A stretch of DNA of 64,000 nucleotides, taken from contig JAKSPT010000006.1 in the NCBI GenBank assembly GCA_024404495.1, positions 1-64,000 of the forward strand, read 5' to 3'. The stretch's first letter is position 1. The number at the start of each line of letters is the position of its first letter. Positions 1 through 8,664 of this stretch are shown one piece after another. The notes beneath the pieces were generated by a model, which saw nothing but the letters and a program-made list of their open reading frames with translations, made no database searches and was not told where the DNA came from. The stretch comes from Lachnospiraceae bacterium (GTDB taxonomy: Bacteria; Bacillota; Clostridia; Oscillospirales; CAG-272). The position numbers and the translations under genes are program-made.

Positions 1-1
1 C

Positions 2-718
2 GACGGCGCGCCGATCGGCGATAAGGTCCTCGATACCGCAGGTCAGAAGGGCACCGGCAAATGGACCGGTATTGCGGCGCTCGACGAGGGCGTGCCGCTG
101 ACCCTGATCACCGAAGCGGTCTTCTCCCGCTGCCTCTCCGCGATGAAGGAGGAGCGCGTCAAGGCTTCCGGCATCCTCGGCGGCGAGATCAAGAAGTATG
201 AGGGCGACAAAAAGGAAGCGGTCGAAAAGCTCCGTCAGGCGCTCCTCGCCTCCAAGATCGTCTCCTACGCGCAGGGCTACACGCTGATGCGTCAGGCGGC
301 AAAGACCTACGGCTGGAACCTCAATTACGGCGGCATCGCGCTGATGTGGCGCGGCGGCTGCATCATCCGTTCGGTCTTCTTAAGCAAGATCAAGGAAGCC
401 TACGACAGAAATCCCGAGCTCGACAATCTGCTCCTCGACCCGTATTTCTGCGCCAAGATGCAGGAACTCGTTCCCGCATGGCGTGAGACGGTCGCCTCCG
501 CGGTCGCCGCGGGCGCACCCGTTCCCGCCTTCTCCGCCGCGCTCTCCTATTTCGACGGTCTGCGCTGCGGACGCCTCCCCGCCAATCTTCTTCAGGCACA
601 GCGCGACTATTTCGGCGCGCACACCTACGAAAGAACCGACGCGCCCCGCGGCGAGTTCTTCCACACCAACTGGACCGGCAAGGGCGGAGACACCGCCGCT
701 TCCCAGTACACCGTCTGA
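2..718 (+). CDS. gnd: 6-phosphogluconate dehydrogenase, C-terminal part (5' end outside window)
   Basis: This is the decarboxylating 6-phosphogluconate dehydrogenase of the oxidative pentose phosphate pathway (6-phosphogluconate to ribulose 5-phosphate, CO2 and NAD(P)H). The reading frame is open from base 2 and already encodes the conserved [13 protein letters not shown] segment, so the gene enters from outside and only the all-helical C-terminal substrate/dimer domain is present. The last residues contain the family's FFHTNWTG signature, which normally lies in the C-terminal tail, so the 3' end is intact. An aggag ribosome binding site for the next gene follows within 20 bases, so it is probably co-transcribed with the kinase and oxidoreductase. 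The N-terminal Rossmann domain, and therefore cofactor preference, cannot be seen. Confidence 0.93.
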   Translation, partial: DGAPIGDKVLDTAGQKGTGKWTGIAALDEGVPLTLITEAVFSRCLSAMKEERVKASGILGGEIKKYEGDKKEAVEKLRQALLASKIVSYAQGYTLMRQAAKTYGWNLNYGGIALMWRGGCIIRSVFLSKIKEAYDRNPELDNLLLDPYFCAKMQELVPAWRETVASAVAAGAPVPAFSAALSYFDGLRCGRLPANLLQAQRDYFGAHTYERTDAPRGEFFHTNWTGKGGDTAASQYTV

Positions 719-736
719 TCCCGGGAGGAGAGTATT

Positions 737-1810
737 ATGCTGACGCTGAAACAGAATTGCAAGTACGCGCTCGTCGTGCCCTCGAGCATGGGCGTGCGCA
801 TCACCCCGAAGGACAGCCAGACCGTTGCGGCGGGCTGTGACTTCTTCATGCAGGCGACCTCCGCCGAGACCAACGTCGCGTCGGTCGCTTCCTACCTCGG
901 TCTGCCCGTCAAGGTGCTGACCAAGTTCGTCAAGGGCAGCCCGATCGCGCAGTTCATCAAGCAGAACCTCCGCTCCCGCGGCATGGAGTTCGAGGGTCCG
1001 GACGTGGCGCAGGGCGGTCCGTGGGGCTACCGTCACCAGTTCAACATCGCCGATTCCGGCGCCGGATCGAGAGGTCCGCGCGTCTGGAACGACCGTGCCG
1101 GGGAGATCGGCACCACCCTTTCGGTCGACGATTTCGACCTCGACCGTCTTTTTGAAGACGGCGTTCAGATGATCCACATGTCGGGTCTCGTCGCGGCGCT
1201 TTCTCCCGCGACCTCCCGCTTCTGCCTTGAGCTCGCGAGAAGAGCGAAAAAGGCGGGCACCCGCATTTCCTTTGACCTCAACTACCGCGCTTCCTTCTGG
1301 GAAGGCCGCGAGGAAGAGCTCCGCGCCGCCTTCACCGAGATCGCGTCGGTCTCCGACGTGCTCGTCGGCAACGAAGAGGACTTTCAGCTCTGTCTCGGTC
1401 TGAACGGTCCCGAAGCGGGCGGCAAGGCGCTTGCCGACAAGATCGAGGGTTTCAAGGGAATGATCGAGGTCGCTTCCGCTTCTTTCCCGAACGTCTCGGT
1501 CTTCGCCACCACGCTCCGTCAGGTCGTGAACGCGAACGAGCATCTCTGGGGCGCGATCCTCCGTACCGACGGAGAATGGCATATCGCCGAGCCGCGTCCG
1601 ATCCGCGTGCTTGACCGCATCGGCGGCGGCGACGGCTTTGTCGGCGGTCTGCTCTACGCCCTGCTGAAGGGCTACGACGCCGAAAAACAGCTTGCCTTCG
1701 GTTGGGCAAGCGGCGCTCTCGCGACCACCTTCCTCACCGACTACGCACAGCCCGCGGACGAGGAACAGATTCTCAGCATCTGGGCGGGCAACGCAAGAGT
1801 AAAACGCTGA
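737..1810 (+). CDS. PfkB-family sugar kinase, 2-keto-3-deoxygluconate kinase-like
   Basis: A 357-residue ribokinase/PfkB-fold kinase. The C-terminal PfkB signature is visible as DRIGGGDGF near residue 300, with the Asp that acts as catalytic base; the usual GAGD is GGGD here, as in several KDG kinases. The central SFDLNYRASFW stretch also resembles KDG kinases, which phosphorylate 2-keto-3-deoxygluconate in hexuronate breakdown. The start has a GGGAGGAG ribosome binding site just upstream. It lies 18 bases behind gnd and 35 bases ahead of an oxidoreductase, so the three probably form a sugar-acid operon. Substrate specificity is inferred; a 5-dehydro-2-deoxygluconokinase or fructokinase activity is possible. 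Confidence 0.82.
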   Translation: MLTLKQNCKYALVVPSSMGVRITPKDSQTVAAGCDFFMQATSAETNVASVASYLGLPVKVLTKFVKGSPIAQFIKQNLRSRGMEFEGPDVAQGGPWGYRHQFNIADSGAGSRGPRVWNDRAGEIGTTLSVDDFDLDRLFEDGVQMIHMSGLVAALSPATSRFCLELARRAKKAGTRISFDLNYRASFWEGREEELRAAFTEIASVSDVLVGNEEDFQLCLGLNGPEAGGKALADKIEGFKGMIEVASASFPNVSVFATTLRQVVNANEHLWGAILRTDGEWHIAEPRPIRVLDRIGGGDGFVGGLLYALLKGYDAEKQLAFGWASGALATTFLTDYAQPADEEQILSIWAGNARVKR

Positions 1811-1845
1811 TTGTTTGAAATAATACGATTATGGAGGATATCATT

Positions 1846-2889
1846 ATGGACAAGCCCATCAAACTCGGTCTTCTCGGTCTCGGCAGAGCCGGTTCCGGTA
1901 TGCACTTCCCGGAGCTGCACGGCAGACAGGGAAAAATTCAGTTCTACGCCGTCTGCGACGAGATCCCGGAGCGCGCGCAGAAGTTCGTTGACGCCTTCGG
2001 CAGCAAGGCGTACGCCACCTACGAGGAAATGCTCGCCGATCCGGAGATCGAGCTGATCTCGATCGCCACCCGTTCCTGCGACCACTTCGCACACGCGAAG
2101 GCGGCGCTTCTCGCCGGCAAGAACGTCATGCTCGAAAAGCCCTTCTGCGTCAACACCGCGCAGGTCCGCGAGCTGATCGCGCTCGGCAGCCAGCCCGCCG
2201 GTCCTCACCTCTACGTCAGACACAACCGCCGCTTTGAGGCAGGCTTCCAGAAGGTCATGGAGATCATCGACTCCGGCAAGCTCGGAAACGTCTACGAGAT
2301 CAAGCTCACCCGCAACGGCTATCAGCGCCGCAACGACTGGCAGACCATCCATCGCTTCGGCGGCGGTCAGCTCCTCAACTGGGGTCCCCACATCGTTGAC
2401 CACTCCCTCCGCTTCTGCGGCGGCGCCTACACCAAGATGTATTCCGAGATCCGCCACGTTGCGGCGGCGGGCGACTGCGAAGACCACATCAAGATCGTCT
2501 TCACCGGCGTCAACGGCAGGATCGTCGATATGGAGATCAGCGGCGGCGTCGCGATCCCCACGCCCGAATACATGGTCTACGGCTCGAAGGGCACGCTCAT
2601 TTCCGAAAAGGGCGGCTTCCTTGTGAAGTACCTCGACCCCGAAAAGCCCCTCTCCCCGATCGAAGCGGATCCCGAGACTCCCGGCTCCGGCAAGGGCTTC
2701 GGCAATCCCGAGCCGCTTTCGTGGATCGAAGAGCACGTTGAGGTCAACTCCAACGCCGGCACCGACCGCGTCTGGGACGCCCTCTACGAGTCGATCCGCC
2801 ACGGCGCCGCTTACCCGATCCCGCTCGATCAGGCTGCCGCCGTCACCGAGGTCATCGAAAAGGTCAAGAAGGACACCATTTTTGCCTGA
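1846..2889 (+). CDS. Gfo/Idh/MocA family NAD(P)-dependent oxidoreductase
   Basis: A 347-residue sugar or inositol dehydrogenase-type protein. The N-terminal Rossmann motif GLLGLGRAGSG binds the nicotinamide cofactor, and EKPF near residue 96 carries the lysine conserved across the family; the rest is the GFO_IDH_MocA C-terminal alpha/beta domain. I chose the ATG at 1846 over the in-frame ATG at 1831 because TGGAGG lies 8 bases before it, while the upstream ATG sits inside that ribosome binding site. It is the last gene before a strong terminator and probably acts with the kinase and 6-phosphogluconate dehydrogenase on a sugar acid. The actual substrate is unknown. Confidence 0.9.
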   Translation: MDKPIKLGLLGLGRAGSGMHFPELHGRQGKIQFYAVCDEIPERAQKFVDAFGSKAYATYEEMLADPEIELISIATRSCDHFAHAKAALLAGKNVMLEKPFCVNTAQVRELIALGSQPAGPHLYVRHNRRFEAGFQKVMEIIDSGKLGNVYEIKLTRNGYQRRNDWQTIHRFGGGQLLNWGPHIVDHSLRFCGGAYTKMYSEIRHVAAAGDCEDHIKIVFTGVNGRIVDMEISGGVAIPTPEYMVYGSKGTLISEKGGFLVKYLDPEKPLSPIEADPETPGSGKGFGNPEPLSWIEEHVEVNSNAGTDRVWDALYESIRHGAAYPIPLDQAAAVTEVIEKVKKDTIFA

Positions 2890-2906
2890 ATGATTCAATA
2901 AACGAA

Positions 2907-2946
2907 GGGTGTAAAAAAGGTCCCGCTTTTTTACACCCTCTTTTTC
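2907..2946 (+). terminator. Rho-independent terminator of the gnd-kinase-oxidoreductase operon
   Basis: A 12-bp perfect stem (GGGTGTAAAAAA with TTTTTTACACCC) around an 8-base loop is followed by TCTTTTTC. It begins 17 bases after the oxidoreductase stop codon. Confidence 0.93.
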
Positions 2947-2987
2947 AGAAAGGACGCTTTCACCTGACGATAGTGATCGTAATTCGT

Positions 2988-3833
2988 ATGAAAAAACGCA
3001 CTCTTTTTTGTCTGATCCCCGCCTTTTCCCTGCTCTTTCTGACCCTTTCCGGCTGTGCCGCGAAGAAACCGCAGACAGAAGAAAGCGGGACGGCGCCCGA
3101 GGCCACCGCTCCGGATGCCACCGCAGCGGAAACCGTCCCCGAAACCGAAAAGCTGCCCGTCACCCTGAAGATCGGCTCCTACAACATCAAAAACGGCCTT
3201 GACGTCGGCTACGACTACACGCTTCTCGCCGACGACATCGTGAACGCCGGGCTTGACGTCTGCGGACTGCAGGAGGTCGACCGGAAGACGGCGCGCAACG
3301 GAAACAGGGACACGATGAAGCTGCTTTCGAGGGCGACCGGATACGAGTATTACGAATTCTCCAAAGCGATCCCCTATCAGGGCGGTGAATACGGCACCGC
3401 GATCCTTTCGAGGTACCCCATCGTTTCCTTTGAGGTCATTCCGCTCGAAAGCGACGGATATGAACAGCGTTCTCTCGGTCACGCCGTCCTTGACGTGGAC
3501 GGAACGCTTGTGGATTATTTCAACACGCATCTTTCCTACGAGAACAAGGAGACGCGCGCGAAGCAGTTTCTGACCCTTGCGGAGCAGATCGCGAAAACCG
3601 ACCGCTGGATCCTGACGGCGGACTTCAACACCGACGATTTCACCGAGTTTGCGGTGATCGATAATTCTCTCCTCGTCAACAACGCGGAGAACCGCATGCT
3701 TTCCTACGCCGCGAAGAGCGCGATCGACAATATCGTCCTTCCCTCCTCCGCGTCGGTCACGGCAAGCGGTATGCTCGATTCCGTGTCCCACTCCGACCAC
3801 GTGATGATCTGGGCGGAGATCGTTCTGCAATAA
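2988..3833 (+). CDS. Endonuclease/exonuclease/phosphatase (EEP) family lipoprotein
   Basis: A 281-residue lipoprotein: MKKR start, hydrophobic segment and the lipobox LSGC ending near residue 23, then a Thr/Glu/Pro-rich linker to about residue 60. The remainder is an EEP (DNase I-like) metal-dependent phosphodiesterase domain with GSYNIKNG at the start, LQEVDR carrying the metal-binding Glu, TADFNT in the middle and SHSDH at the end. Family members hydrolyse phosphodiesters in DNA, RNA or lipids; which one is acted on here cannot be told. It lies directly behind a terminator and is followed by another, so it is probably monocistronic. A GTG at 2973 is an alternative start, but the ATG gives a compact signal peptide; neither has a strong Shine-Dalgarno sequence. 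Confidence 0.83.
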   Translation: MKKRTLFCLIPAFSLLFLTLSGCAAKKPQTEESGTAPEATAPDATAAETVPETEKLPVTLKIGSYNIKNGLDVGYDYTLLADDIVNAGLDVCGLQEVDRKTARNGNRDTMKLLSRATGYEYYEFSKAIPYQGGEYGTAILSRYPIVSFEVIPLESDGYEQRSLGHAVLDVDGTLVDYFNTHLSYENKETRAKQFLTLAEQIAKTDRWILTADFNTDDFTEFAVIDNSLLVNNAENRMLSYAAKSAIDNIVLPSSASVTASGMLDSVSHSDHVMIWAEIVLQ

Positions 3834-3868
3834 AACGGCACATAATGATGTCTGCTATGATTTGAAAA

Positions 3869-3906
3869 AAGCAGCCCGCTGAAGGAATGATTTCAGCGGG
3901 CTGCTT
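3869..3906. terminator. Bidirectional terminator between convergent genes
   Basis: GCAGCCCGCTGAA pairs with TTCAGCGGGCTGC. The hairpin is flanked by AAAAAA on the left and TTCTTT on the right, so it can stop transcription from both the EEP lipoprotein gene (+) and the small lipoprotein gene (-). Confidence 0.9.
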
Positions 3907-3937
3907 CTTTGTATCTGACTGACCGGTATTTGTTTCT

Positions 3938-4267
3938 TTATTTCAATTCCACCAGTACGGCGTCTTTTACGTTGAAATAATCATTCATATTGCTGCTGAG
4001 TCCCGCAGCCTTCCATGCCTGGTCGAACGTGATTTCTTCCAGATTGCTCAAATAAACAAACGTTGAATTCCTAGAAGCGCCGTGTATTCTTCCGGTTATT
4101 TCCAGCTTGTATTTGTAGGTATTGCCATTGCACTCCCAGGTGCCGTCCGGCATTTCGGAATAGGATTTCATATTCCCTTCAATAACGGTTTCGGGTTTCC
4201 CGGCTCCGCAGCCTATCATTGAGACGGCAAACACAAGACACAGAAGTACGGTTATTGTTTTCTTCAT
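3938..4267 (-). CDS. Small hypothetical lipoprotein
   Basis: A 109-residue predicted lipoprotein with a basic start (MKKT), a hydrophobic core and the lipobox MIGC. The mature part is about 85 residues, has no other cysteine, and contains NTYKYKLEITGRIHG and a KDAVLVELK end; I do not recognise the family. There are two tandem ATGs (4270, 4267). I chose the second because GGAGGG lies 7 bases upstream of it. The base composition is lower in GC than its neighbours, which may mean recent acquisition or relaxed selection. The Nudix gene upstream is on the same strand, 91 bases away. Confidence 0.75.
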   Translation of the reverse strand: MKKTITVLLCLVFAVSMIGCGAGKPETVIEGNMKSYSEMPDGTWECNGNTYKYKLEITGRIHGASRNSTFVYLSNLEEITFDQAWKAAGLSSNMNDYFNVKDAVLVELK

Positions 4268-4357
4268 CATAATTCCCTCCGCAGGTTCTGATCGTTTGAC
4301 AGATCGGTTTTTACCGGACAAGACGAAAAGCCTTATCCGTTTGCCGCATTTTTGTTA

Positions 4358-4906
4358 TCAGTACATTTCTTTCGCGCGCATCCAGAGGAAGAGCGCGGTT
4401 CCCATCAGGGCGTTTACGTACGGGGCGCTTCCCATCCCCGCGATCACTTCGGCTTTCGGGACGGGAAAGAAGTTCAGCAGCTCGTCCGGGTCGAGCGAGA
4501 GATCGCCGACGCGGTGCGGGTCCTTTGCGAGAAAGACGTGAACGCGGTTGGTAAAGAGCGCGGGGTTGGGGTTCAGCGCGCCGAGCGCTACGATCTCCGC
4601 CTCGCATCCGGTCTCCTCGCGGAGTTCTCTTGCAGCGGCGTCCTCCGGCTTTTCACCGGGATCGACCACCCCGCCCGGAAATTCGACCGTCACGTCACCC
4701 TCCGAATGGCGAAACTGCTTCACCATCAGAAAATCCTTTTCGGTTTCGGGGATCACGATCGCCCAGTCGGGCGCCTTGATCGCGATATAGTCCCCCTCGA
4801 CGCCGTTCGGCGCCGTTTCGTGCTGAGAAAGCACGTCGTAGATCGGGGTGTGCAGGAGTTTTTTCCGTCTGCCGATCTTCCAGCGTAAAGATTCGTTGTC
4901 TGCCAT
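4358..4906 (-). CDS. Nudix hydrolase, ADP-ribose pyrophosphatase-like
   Basis: A 182-residue Nudix hydrolase. The full Nudix box (GX5EX7REUXEEXGU) runs from about residue 79 to 101, with the metal-binding RELREETG core. The preceding strands and the PNPALFTNRVHVFLAKD stretch after the box resemble ADP-ribose pyrophosphatases, which cleave ADP-ribose to AMP and ribose 5-phosphate. The start is set by AAGGAAG about 5 bases upstream. It lies 40 bases downstream of the CotH-type gene on the same strand but has no functional link to it that I can see. Substrate assignment is by resemblance only; other nucleoside diphosphate sugars are possible. Confidence 0.88.
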   Translation of the reverse strand: MADNESLRWKIGRRKKLLHTPIYDVLSQHETAPNGVEGDYIAIKAPDWAIVIPETEKDFLMVKQFRHSEGDVTVEFPGGVVDPGEKPEDAAARELREETGCEAEIVALGALNPNPALFTNRVHVFLAKDPHRVGDLSLDPDELLNFFPVPKAEVIAGMGSAPYVNALMGTALFLWMRAKEMY

Positions 4907-4946
4907 ATTGCTTCCTTTTCAAAGAGGGACCGACGACCCCGTTTTC

Positions 4947-6992
4947 TTATTCAAAGAATTCGATTTCGGAAAACTGGAAGATAGTGCCGTTCAACTCAAG
5001 CACCCATTTGTAGTAGGTGAACTTTTTGTTAAAGCCGGTTAAGAAGCCCGCGTATTCCTCATTTGCGATCGGAAGGCGCGCTCCGGCGTCGCTGACCTGA
5101 GAAACGACCGTCCAGTCACCGTGCTCCACGTTCGAGCCGTAGAGCGTCCAGCGCACGGGATTGCGGTTCGGATCGTTTTCGGTGTCGTTGCCCGTCGTCA
5201 CGACGATGCCGCGGATCGCGGTCGGTTCCGACATTTTGAAGCGCATGGTCAGCGTTCCGTTCGTCTGGCAGCAGTATTTCGTGGCGGTATTACTGTCAAG
5301 CAGATTCCCGACCTTTTCATCGCCGAAGTGCTGACCGTCGCCGGTCAGGTTCTTCACGCGGCGGGTCACGTCTTCCAACTCGTCGTAGATCTTTTCGGCG
5401 GTTTCGGTCGCTTCGTTTGACAGCTTGCTGTCCCTGACGATATAGACGCCGTTCTGGTATTCTTTGGAATGGTAGCAGGCGTCGAGCCAGTCGATGCGGT
5501 CGGAAAGCCACTGCGCGAGGTAATGATAATGCTCGTCGTAGGAGCGGAGGCTCGTGATCAGCTCGGTCTCACGGTTGAGCGACTGCCCGAAGATCTGCCA
5601 CTTTTCAAAGTTGCGGCAATAGGAGCGGTAACCGTTGGTGCCCTCGTTCAGCACGTAACCCGGGAAGGTGCGGAGGGTGGGAAGGAATTCGTCCCAGCGT
5701 TCGAGCACAGCCTGACGGAACCATTTCAGCTTCATCATCTGATAGAACCACGGGTTGGAAAGGTTCGGTTCGGTCAGGATGCCGACGTAGATATCGGTAT
5801 AGAATTCGCAGGTAATATTGCCGTTGCCGAGGGTCAGGTCAAAGTCCCAGCAGGGACCGAGCGCAAGCTTGCCGCCCTTGTCCTTCGTGAGATAGAAGGA
5901 GTCCCAGCCCATATCGAGGTTCTTTGCCACTTCCTCGAGGATATAGGCGTCAATGAAGGAATCGACGTCGACCACCTCGCGGATCTCATCCTCGTCTCCT
6001 CTGAGAATGGTCTTCATCGCGTTGTCGATATAGCTCTGAATATAGGCAAGCTGCTTTTTCGCAAGGGATTTGCTTTCGGAAAGATCGCTGCGGACCTGAT
6101 ATTTCTTATCGTGCGCGTAGAAGATGTTCTCCCCTTCGGCGTAGATCGAAAGCTCGACGAGATAGCCGATATCGGTGCCGTCCTCGATATCCTCGTCGAC
6201 GTTCACGCGGTCGTCGTCAACGTTGATCTCCTCGGCGAGGAGGTAACAGCCGCGGTATTCGCCGTTCAGATAGACCTCGACCGGGAAGGTGTGCGGCTCG
6301 AAAATGATGTTTTTCAGCGCGTTGCCGAGTGCGAGGCAGGTACGGTTGCGGAGCAGCGACTGATCGCACATATTCGCGAGCAGGACCCACGTCTTTCCCT
6401 TTCCCGCCGCGCATCCGAGAAGGTTTTCCTTTTTGTCGAGCTTGATCTTATAGGATTTCTTCTCGTACGTCCAGGTGTTGTTGCCTCTTCCCCGAATCTG
6501 TATGGAAGCATTCGAGAGTGAGGGGCGCTCGCCGGTATTGAAAATCGACATATCGCCGTCGATGTATTCGGTCTTGGAGGTCACGTCCCCGCCCGTCTCG
6601 GTCGTGATCGCGATGATCGGAAGATCGAGCACGTCGTAATCAAAGACGGCGTAGATCGGAGCGTCGTTCGTGAAAATCTCGTTTTCACGCACCGGATCGG
6701 TCGAACCGTCCGACCAGCGGACGAATTTGTAGCCGAGTTCGGCTTTTGCTTCTACTTTTTTGCATTTATCCTTTCCGGATTCGAGCGTCTGCTTCAAGGA
6801 ACCGGAAACGGTGCCGCGCGTCGGATCGGAGGAGGAAAAGGTAAGTTCAAGCAGACCTTCCTTCACAACGGGCGCCGCGGTGACGGCAGGATCGGTCCCT
6901 TCCGGACCGGGGCCGGGGACAGGCGTTTTTTTACAGCCGGGAAGAAGCAGGAGCAAGCCGAGCAGAAGCAGCGGCAGGAGGGTTCTTTTCAT
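4947..6992 (-). CDS. CotH-kinase-domain lipoprotein with B-repeat and discoidin-like domains
   Basis: A 681-residue exported lipoprotein. Residues 1-20 form a leucine-rich signal peptide ending in the lipobox LPGC; a Pro-rich linker follows. Residues about 45-120 look like a bacterial B-repeat (GYKFVRWSDG core). Residues about 135-480 are the CotH kinase-like domain, with IQIRGRGNNTW at its start and GPCWDFDLTLGN in the metal/active-site region. The C-terminal 110 residues look like an F5/8 type C (discoidin) carbohydrate-binding fold. CotH of Bacillus is a spore-coat protein kinase; this one is lipid-anchored on the cell surface, so its target is probably another exported protein. It has its own promoter and an AAGGAG ribosome binding site. 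Confidence 0.87.
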   Translation of the reverse strand: MKRTLLPLLLLGLLLLLPGCKKTPVPGPGPEGTDPAVTAAPVVKEGLLELTFSSSDPTRGTVSGSLKQTLESGKDKCKKVEAKAELGYKFVRWSDGSTDPVRENEIFTNDAPIYAVFDYDVLDLPIIAITTETGGDVTSKTEYIDGDMSIFNTGERPSLSNASIQIRGRGNNTWTYEKKSYKIKLDKKENLLGCAAGKGKTWVLLANMCDQSLLRNRTCLALGNALKNIIFEPHTFPVEVYLNGEYRGCYLLAEEINVDDDRVNVDEDIEDGTDIGYLVELSIYAEGENIFYAHDKKYQVRSDLSESKSLAKKQLAYIQSYIDNAMKTILRGDEDEIREVVDVDSFIDAYILEEVAKNLDMGWDSFYLTKDKGGKLALGPCWDFDLTLGNGNITCEFYTDIYVGILTEPNLSNPWFYQMMKLKWFRQAVLERWDEFLPTLRTFPGYVLNEGTNGYRSYCRNFEKWQIFGQSLNRETELITSLRSYDEHYHYLAQWLSDRIDWLDACYHSKEYQNGVYIVRDSKLSNEATETAEKIYDELEDVTRRVKNLTGDGQHFGDEKVGNLLDSNTATKYCCQTNGTLTMRFKMSEPTAIRGIVVTTGNDTENDPNRNPVRWTLYGSNVEHGDWTVVSQVSDAGARLPIANEEYAGFLTGFNKKFTYYKWVLELNGTIFQFSEIEFFE

Positions 6993-7042
6993 AAGGGTCT
7001 CCTTCGTAATCGTTTATACGGGGACGCGGTTTCTTTTCTTCT

Positions 7043-7071
7043 ATTATAACTGATTTTTTCCCTGCTTGCAA
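7043..7071 (-). promoter_or_regulatory. Sigma-A promoter of the CotH-kinase lipoprotein gene
   Basis: On the minus strand TTGCAA (-35, 7066-7071) and a perfect TATAAT (-10, 7043-7048) are 17 bp apart, 51 bases upstream of the start codon. Confidence 0.85.
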
Positions 7072-7106
7072 GAGGAAAAACCGGATTTTTCGTGAATTTT
7101 TCCCAA

Positions 7107-7136
7107 ATTAAAACTGCTGCCGCATAGCGGCAGCAG
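7107..7136 (-). terminator. Terminator after hpf
   Basis: CTGCTGCCGC pairs with GCGGCAGCAG around a 3-base loop and is followed on the minus strand by TTTTAATTT. It lies 17 bases beyond the hpf stop codon. Confidence 0.85.
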
Positions 7137-7152
7137 TGGGTCGGTTGAGGGT

Positions 7153-7680
7153 TTATTCGACGTTTTCCGGAACGATCAGACCGTAGTTCCCGTCAGCACG
7201 GCGGTAAACTACCTGCGTGGCGCCGTCGGCGTCCACGTTGCGGAAGACGTAGAAGGCGTGACCGAGAAGGTCCATCTGCAGGATCGCTTCCTCCGCCGTC
7301 ATCGGCTTCATCGGGAAGACCTTGGTGCGGATGATCGTTCCTTCCTCTTCCGTTTCCTCGGCGGAAAGCGCCTGAAGAGCGGAGGTGTCTCTCAGTCTTC
7401 TTTCCAGTTTGGTCTTGTTCTTGCGGATCTGACGCTCGATAGCGTCCATTGCGCGGTCAAGCGCCGTCTGGAAGGTATCTGCGTTTTCTTCCGCGCGGAA
7501 GATGGTGCCGGAGCTGGTGATCGTGAGCTCAAGATACTCGCTGCCGTGTTTCCTCGAAAGGACGATATTGCCTGAGGCGTCGTCACGGAAGAACTTGTCG
7601 AATTTCGACAGTTTCTTTTCAAACAGGAGTTTCAGATCGTCCGTGAGCTGCATTTGTCTTCCGGTTATCGAGAGCTTCAT
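7153..7680 (-). CDS. hpf: Ribosome hibernation promoting factor, long form
   Basis: A 175-residue long-form HPF. The N-terminal domain (residues 1 to about 100, starting MKLSITGRQMQL) binds the 30S subunit where mRNA and tRNA would sit. The C-terminal domain (about 118-175, with FPMKPMTAEEAILQMDLLGH and FRNVDA) dimerises to join two ribosomes into inactive 100S particles in stationary phase. I chose the ATG at 7680 because AAAGGTGG ends 7 bases before it; the ATG at 7686 is too close to that site. A sigma-A promoter lies 40 bases upstream and a terminator follows, so it is a single-gene unit. Confidence 0.95.
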   Translation of the reverse strand: MKLSITGRQMQLTDDLKLLFEKKLSKFDKFFRDDASGNIVLSRKHGSEYLELTITSSGTIFRAEENADTFQTALDRAMDAIERQIRKNKTKLERRLRDTSALQALSAEETEEEGTIIRTKVFPMKPMTAEEAILQMDLLGHAFYVFRNVDADGATQVVYRRADGNYGLIVPENVE

Positions 7681-7719
7681 ATTCATACCACCTTTACTGT
7701 ATTGTTTCTTGCTGATTAT

Positions 7720-7748
7720 AGTATAGCACATATTCAACAAAAAATCAA
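7720..7748 (-). promoter_or_regulatory. Sigma-A promoter of hpf
   Basis: On the minus strand TTGATT (7743-7748), a 17-bp spacer and TATACT (7720-7725). Confidence 0.8.
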
Positions 7749-8094
7749 TAGGTGTTATGATATTTTTATGATGTTTTTGAACGATTCTGTGATTTTTTAA
7801 TTCTTTTTACCCCATAAAAACAAAAATGCGGCCCTTTTTCTTGTCAGAAAAAGGAGCCTCGGCGGAAAAAGGGACCCGCACATTGCCGCAGAGCGGCAAG
7901 TGCCGAAGTTGCTTCGCAACTTCCTGCAGGGGGGAGGCATCATTCTCCCTCCCCCTTCGGCTACCCCCTCCCTCTTTTTTCGTTCGCGATTCGGTACCGT
8001 TCGGTATGGTAACTTTCGTTCTCCGTAAAAAAGCGGGGGTTTGTCCGGTAAGCGAACGGAAGAGAAACAAAGCAAAAGGGCAAGCCGTTCCCCA

Positions 8095-8228
8095 CCGCGG
8101 GAGGGATTCCAAAGGGAGGGCGCGGTTAGATACTTTTTTCAAAAACTCGTTTTTGGAAAAAGTATCGTCAGCGCCGCCCTTTGGTCATCTCTTTCTCGCA
8201 AGCCTCTTTCTCAGACAGAGAAAGAGGC
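8095..8228. repeat. Structured intergenic element, copy 1
   Basis: Starts CCGCGGGAGGG and ends with a hairpin. An outer stem pairs CCAAAGGGAGGGCGC (8109-8123) with GCGCCGCCCTTTGG (8171-8184). An inner stem pairs ATACTTTTT (8130-8138) with AAAAAGTAT (8157-8165), capped by AAAAAC/GTTTTT. A separate 3' hairpin has GCCTCTTTCTC/GAGAAAGAGGC arms (8202-8228). It is about 87 percent identical by eye to copy 2. Confidence 0.8.
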
Positions 8229-8530
8229 AAATCATTCGGCGCTTTTTCTTTCGAGAAAAAGCGCCTGAGCGTAAAAAGAAGACCGCAGGGGGAGGAAGAG
8301 ACGCCTCGATCGCATTTTATAAAAAATGCTTTCTCGGCATCATTCTCCCTCCCCCTACGGCGACCCCCTCCCTCTTTTTCCGTTAGCGCTCCGGCAACCC
8401 ACGACGGGTCCGAGGGGACACGTGGCTGACGCGTACGAGGGATCGGTAAACGCGGACGAAGAACCGCGTAAGGGTTTTGTTCGGAGAATAAAAGGCGAAG
8501 AAGAAAAACGAGAGAGCAGACCGTTCTCCT

Positions 8531-8664
8531 CCGCGGGAGGGTTCCCAAAGGGAGGGCGCGGTTAGATGCTTTTTCTCAAAAACTTGTTTTTGAAAAAAGT
8601 ATCGTCAGCGCCTCCCTTTGGTTTCTCTTTCTCGCCAGCCTCTTTCTCTGACAGAGAAAGAGGC
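8531..8664. repeat. Structured intergenic element, copy 2
   Basis: Same length, order and pairing as copy 1, 436 bp downstream; it ends 8 bases before the asd stop codon. Most differences from copy 1 fall in loops or are tolerated in stems (for example ATACTTTTT becomes ATGCTTTTT, changing an A-U pair to G-U against AAAAAGTAT). On the minus strand it would be the first sequence transcribed after asd and could serve as its 3' end. Confidence 0.8.

Noticed and set aside
7797-8548. Several small open frames between hpf and asd
   Set aside because: They run through palindromes and C-rich repeats, give Arg/Ser/Phe-rich products, and have no ribosome binding sites.
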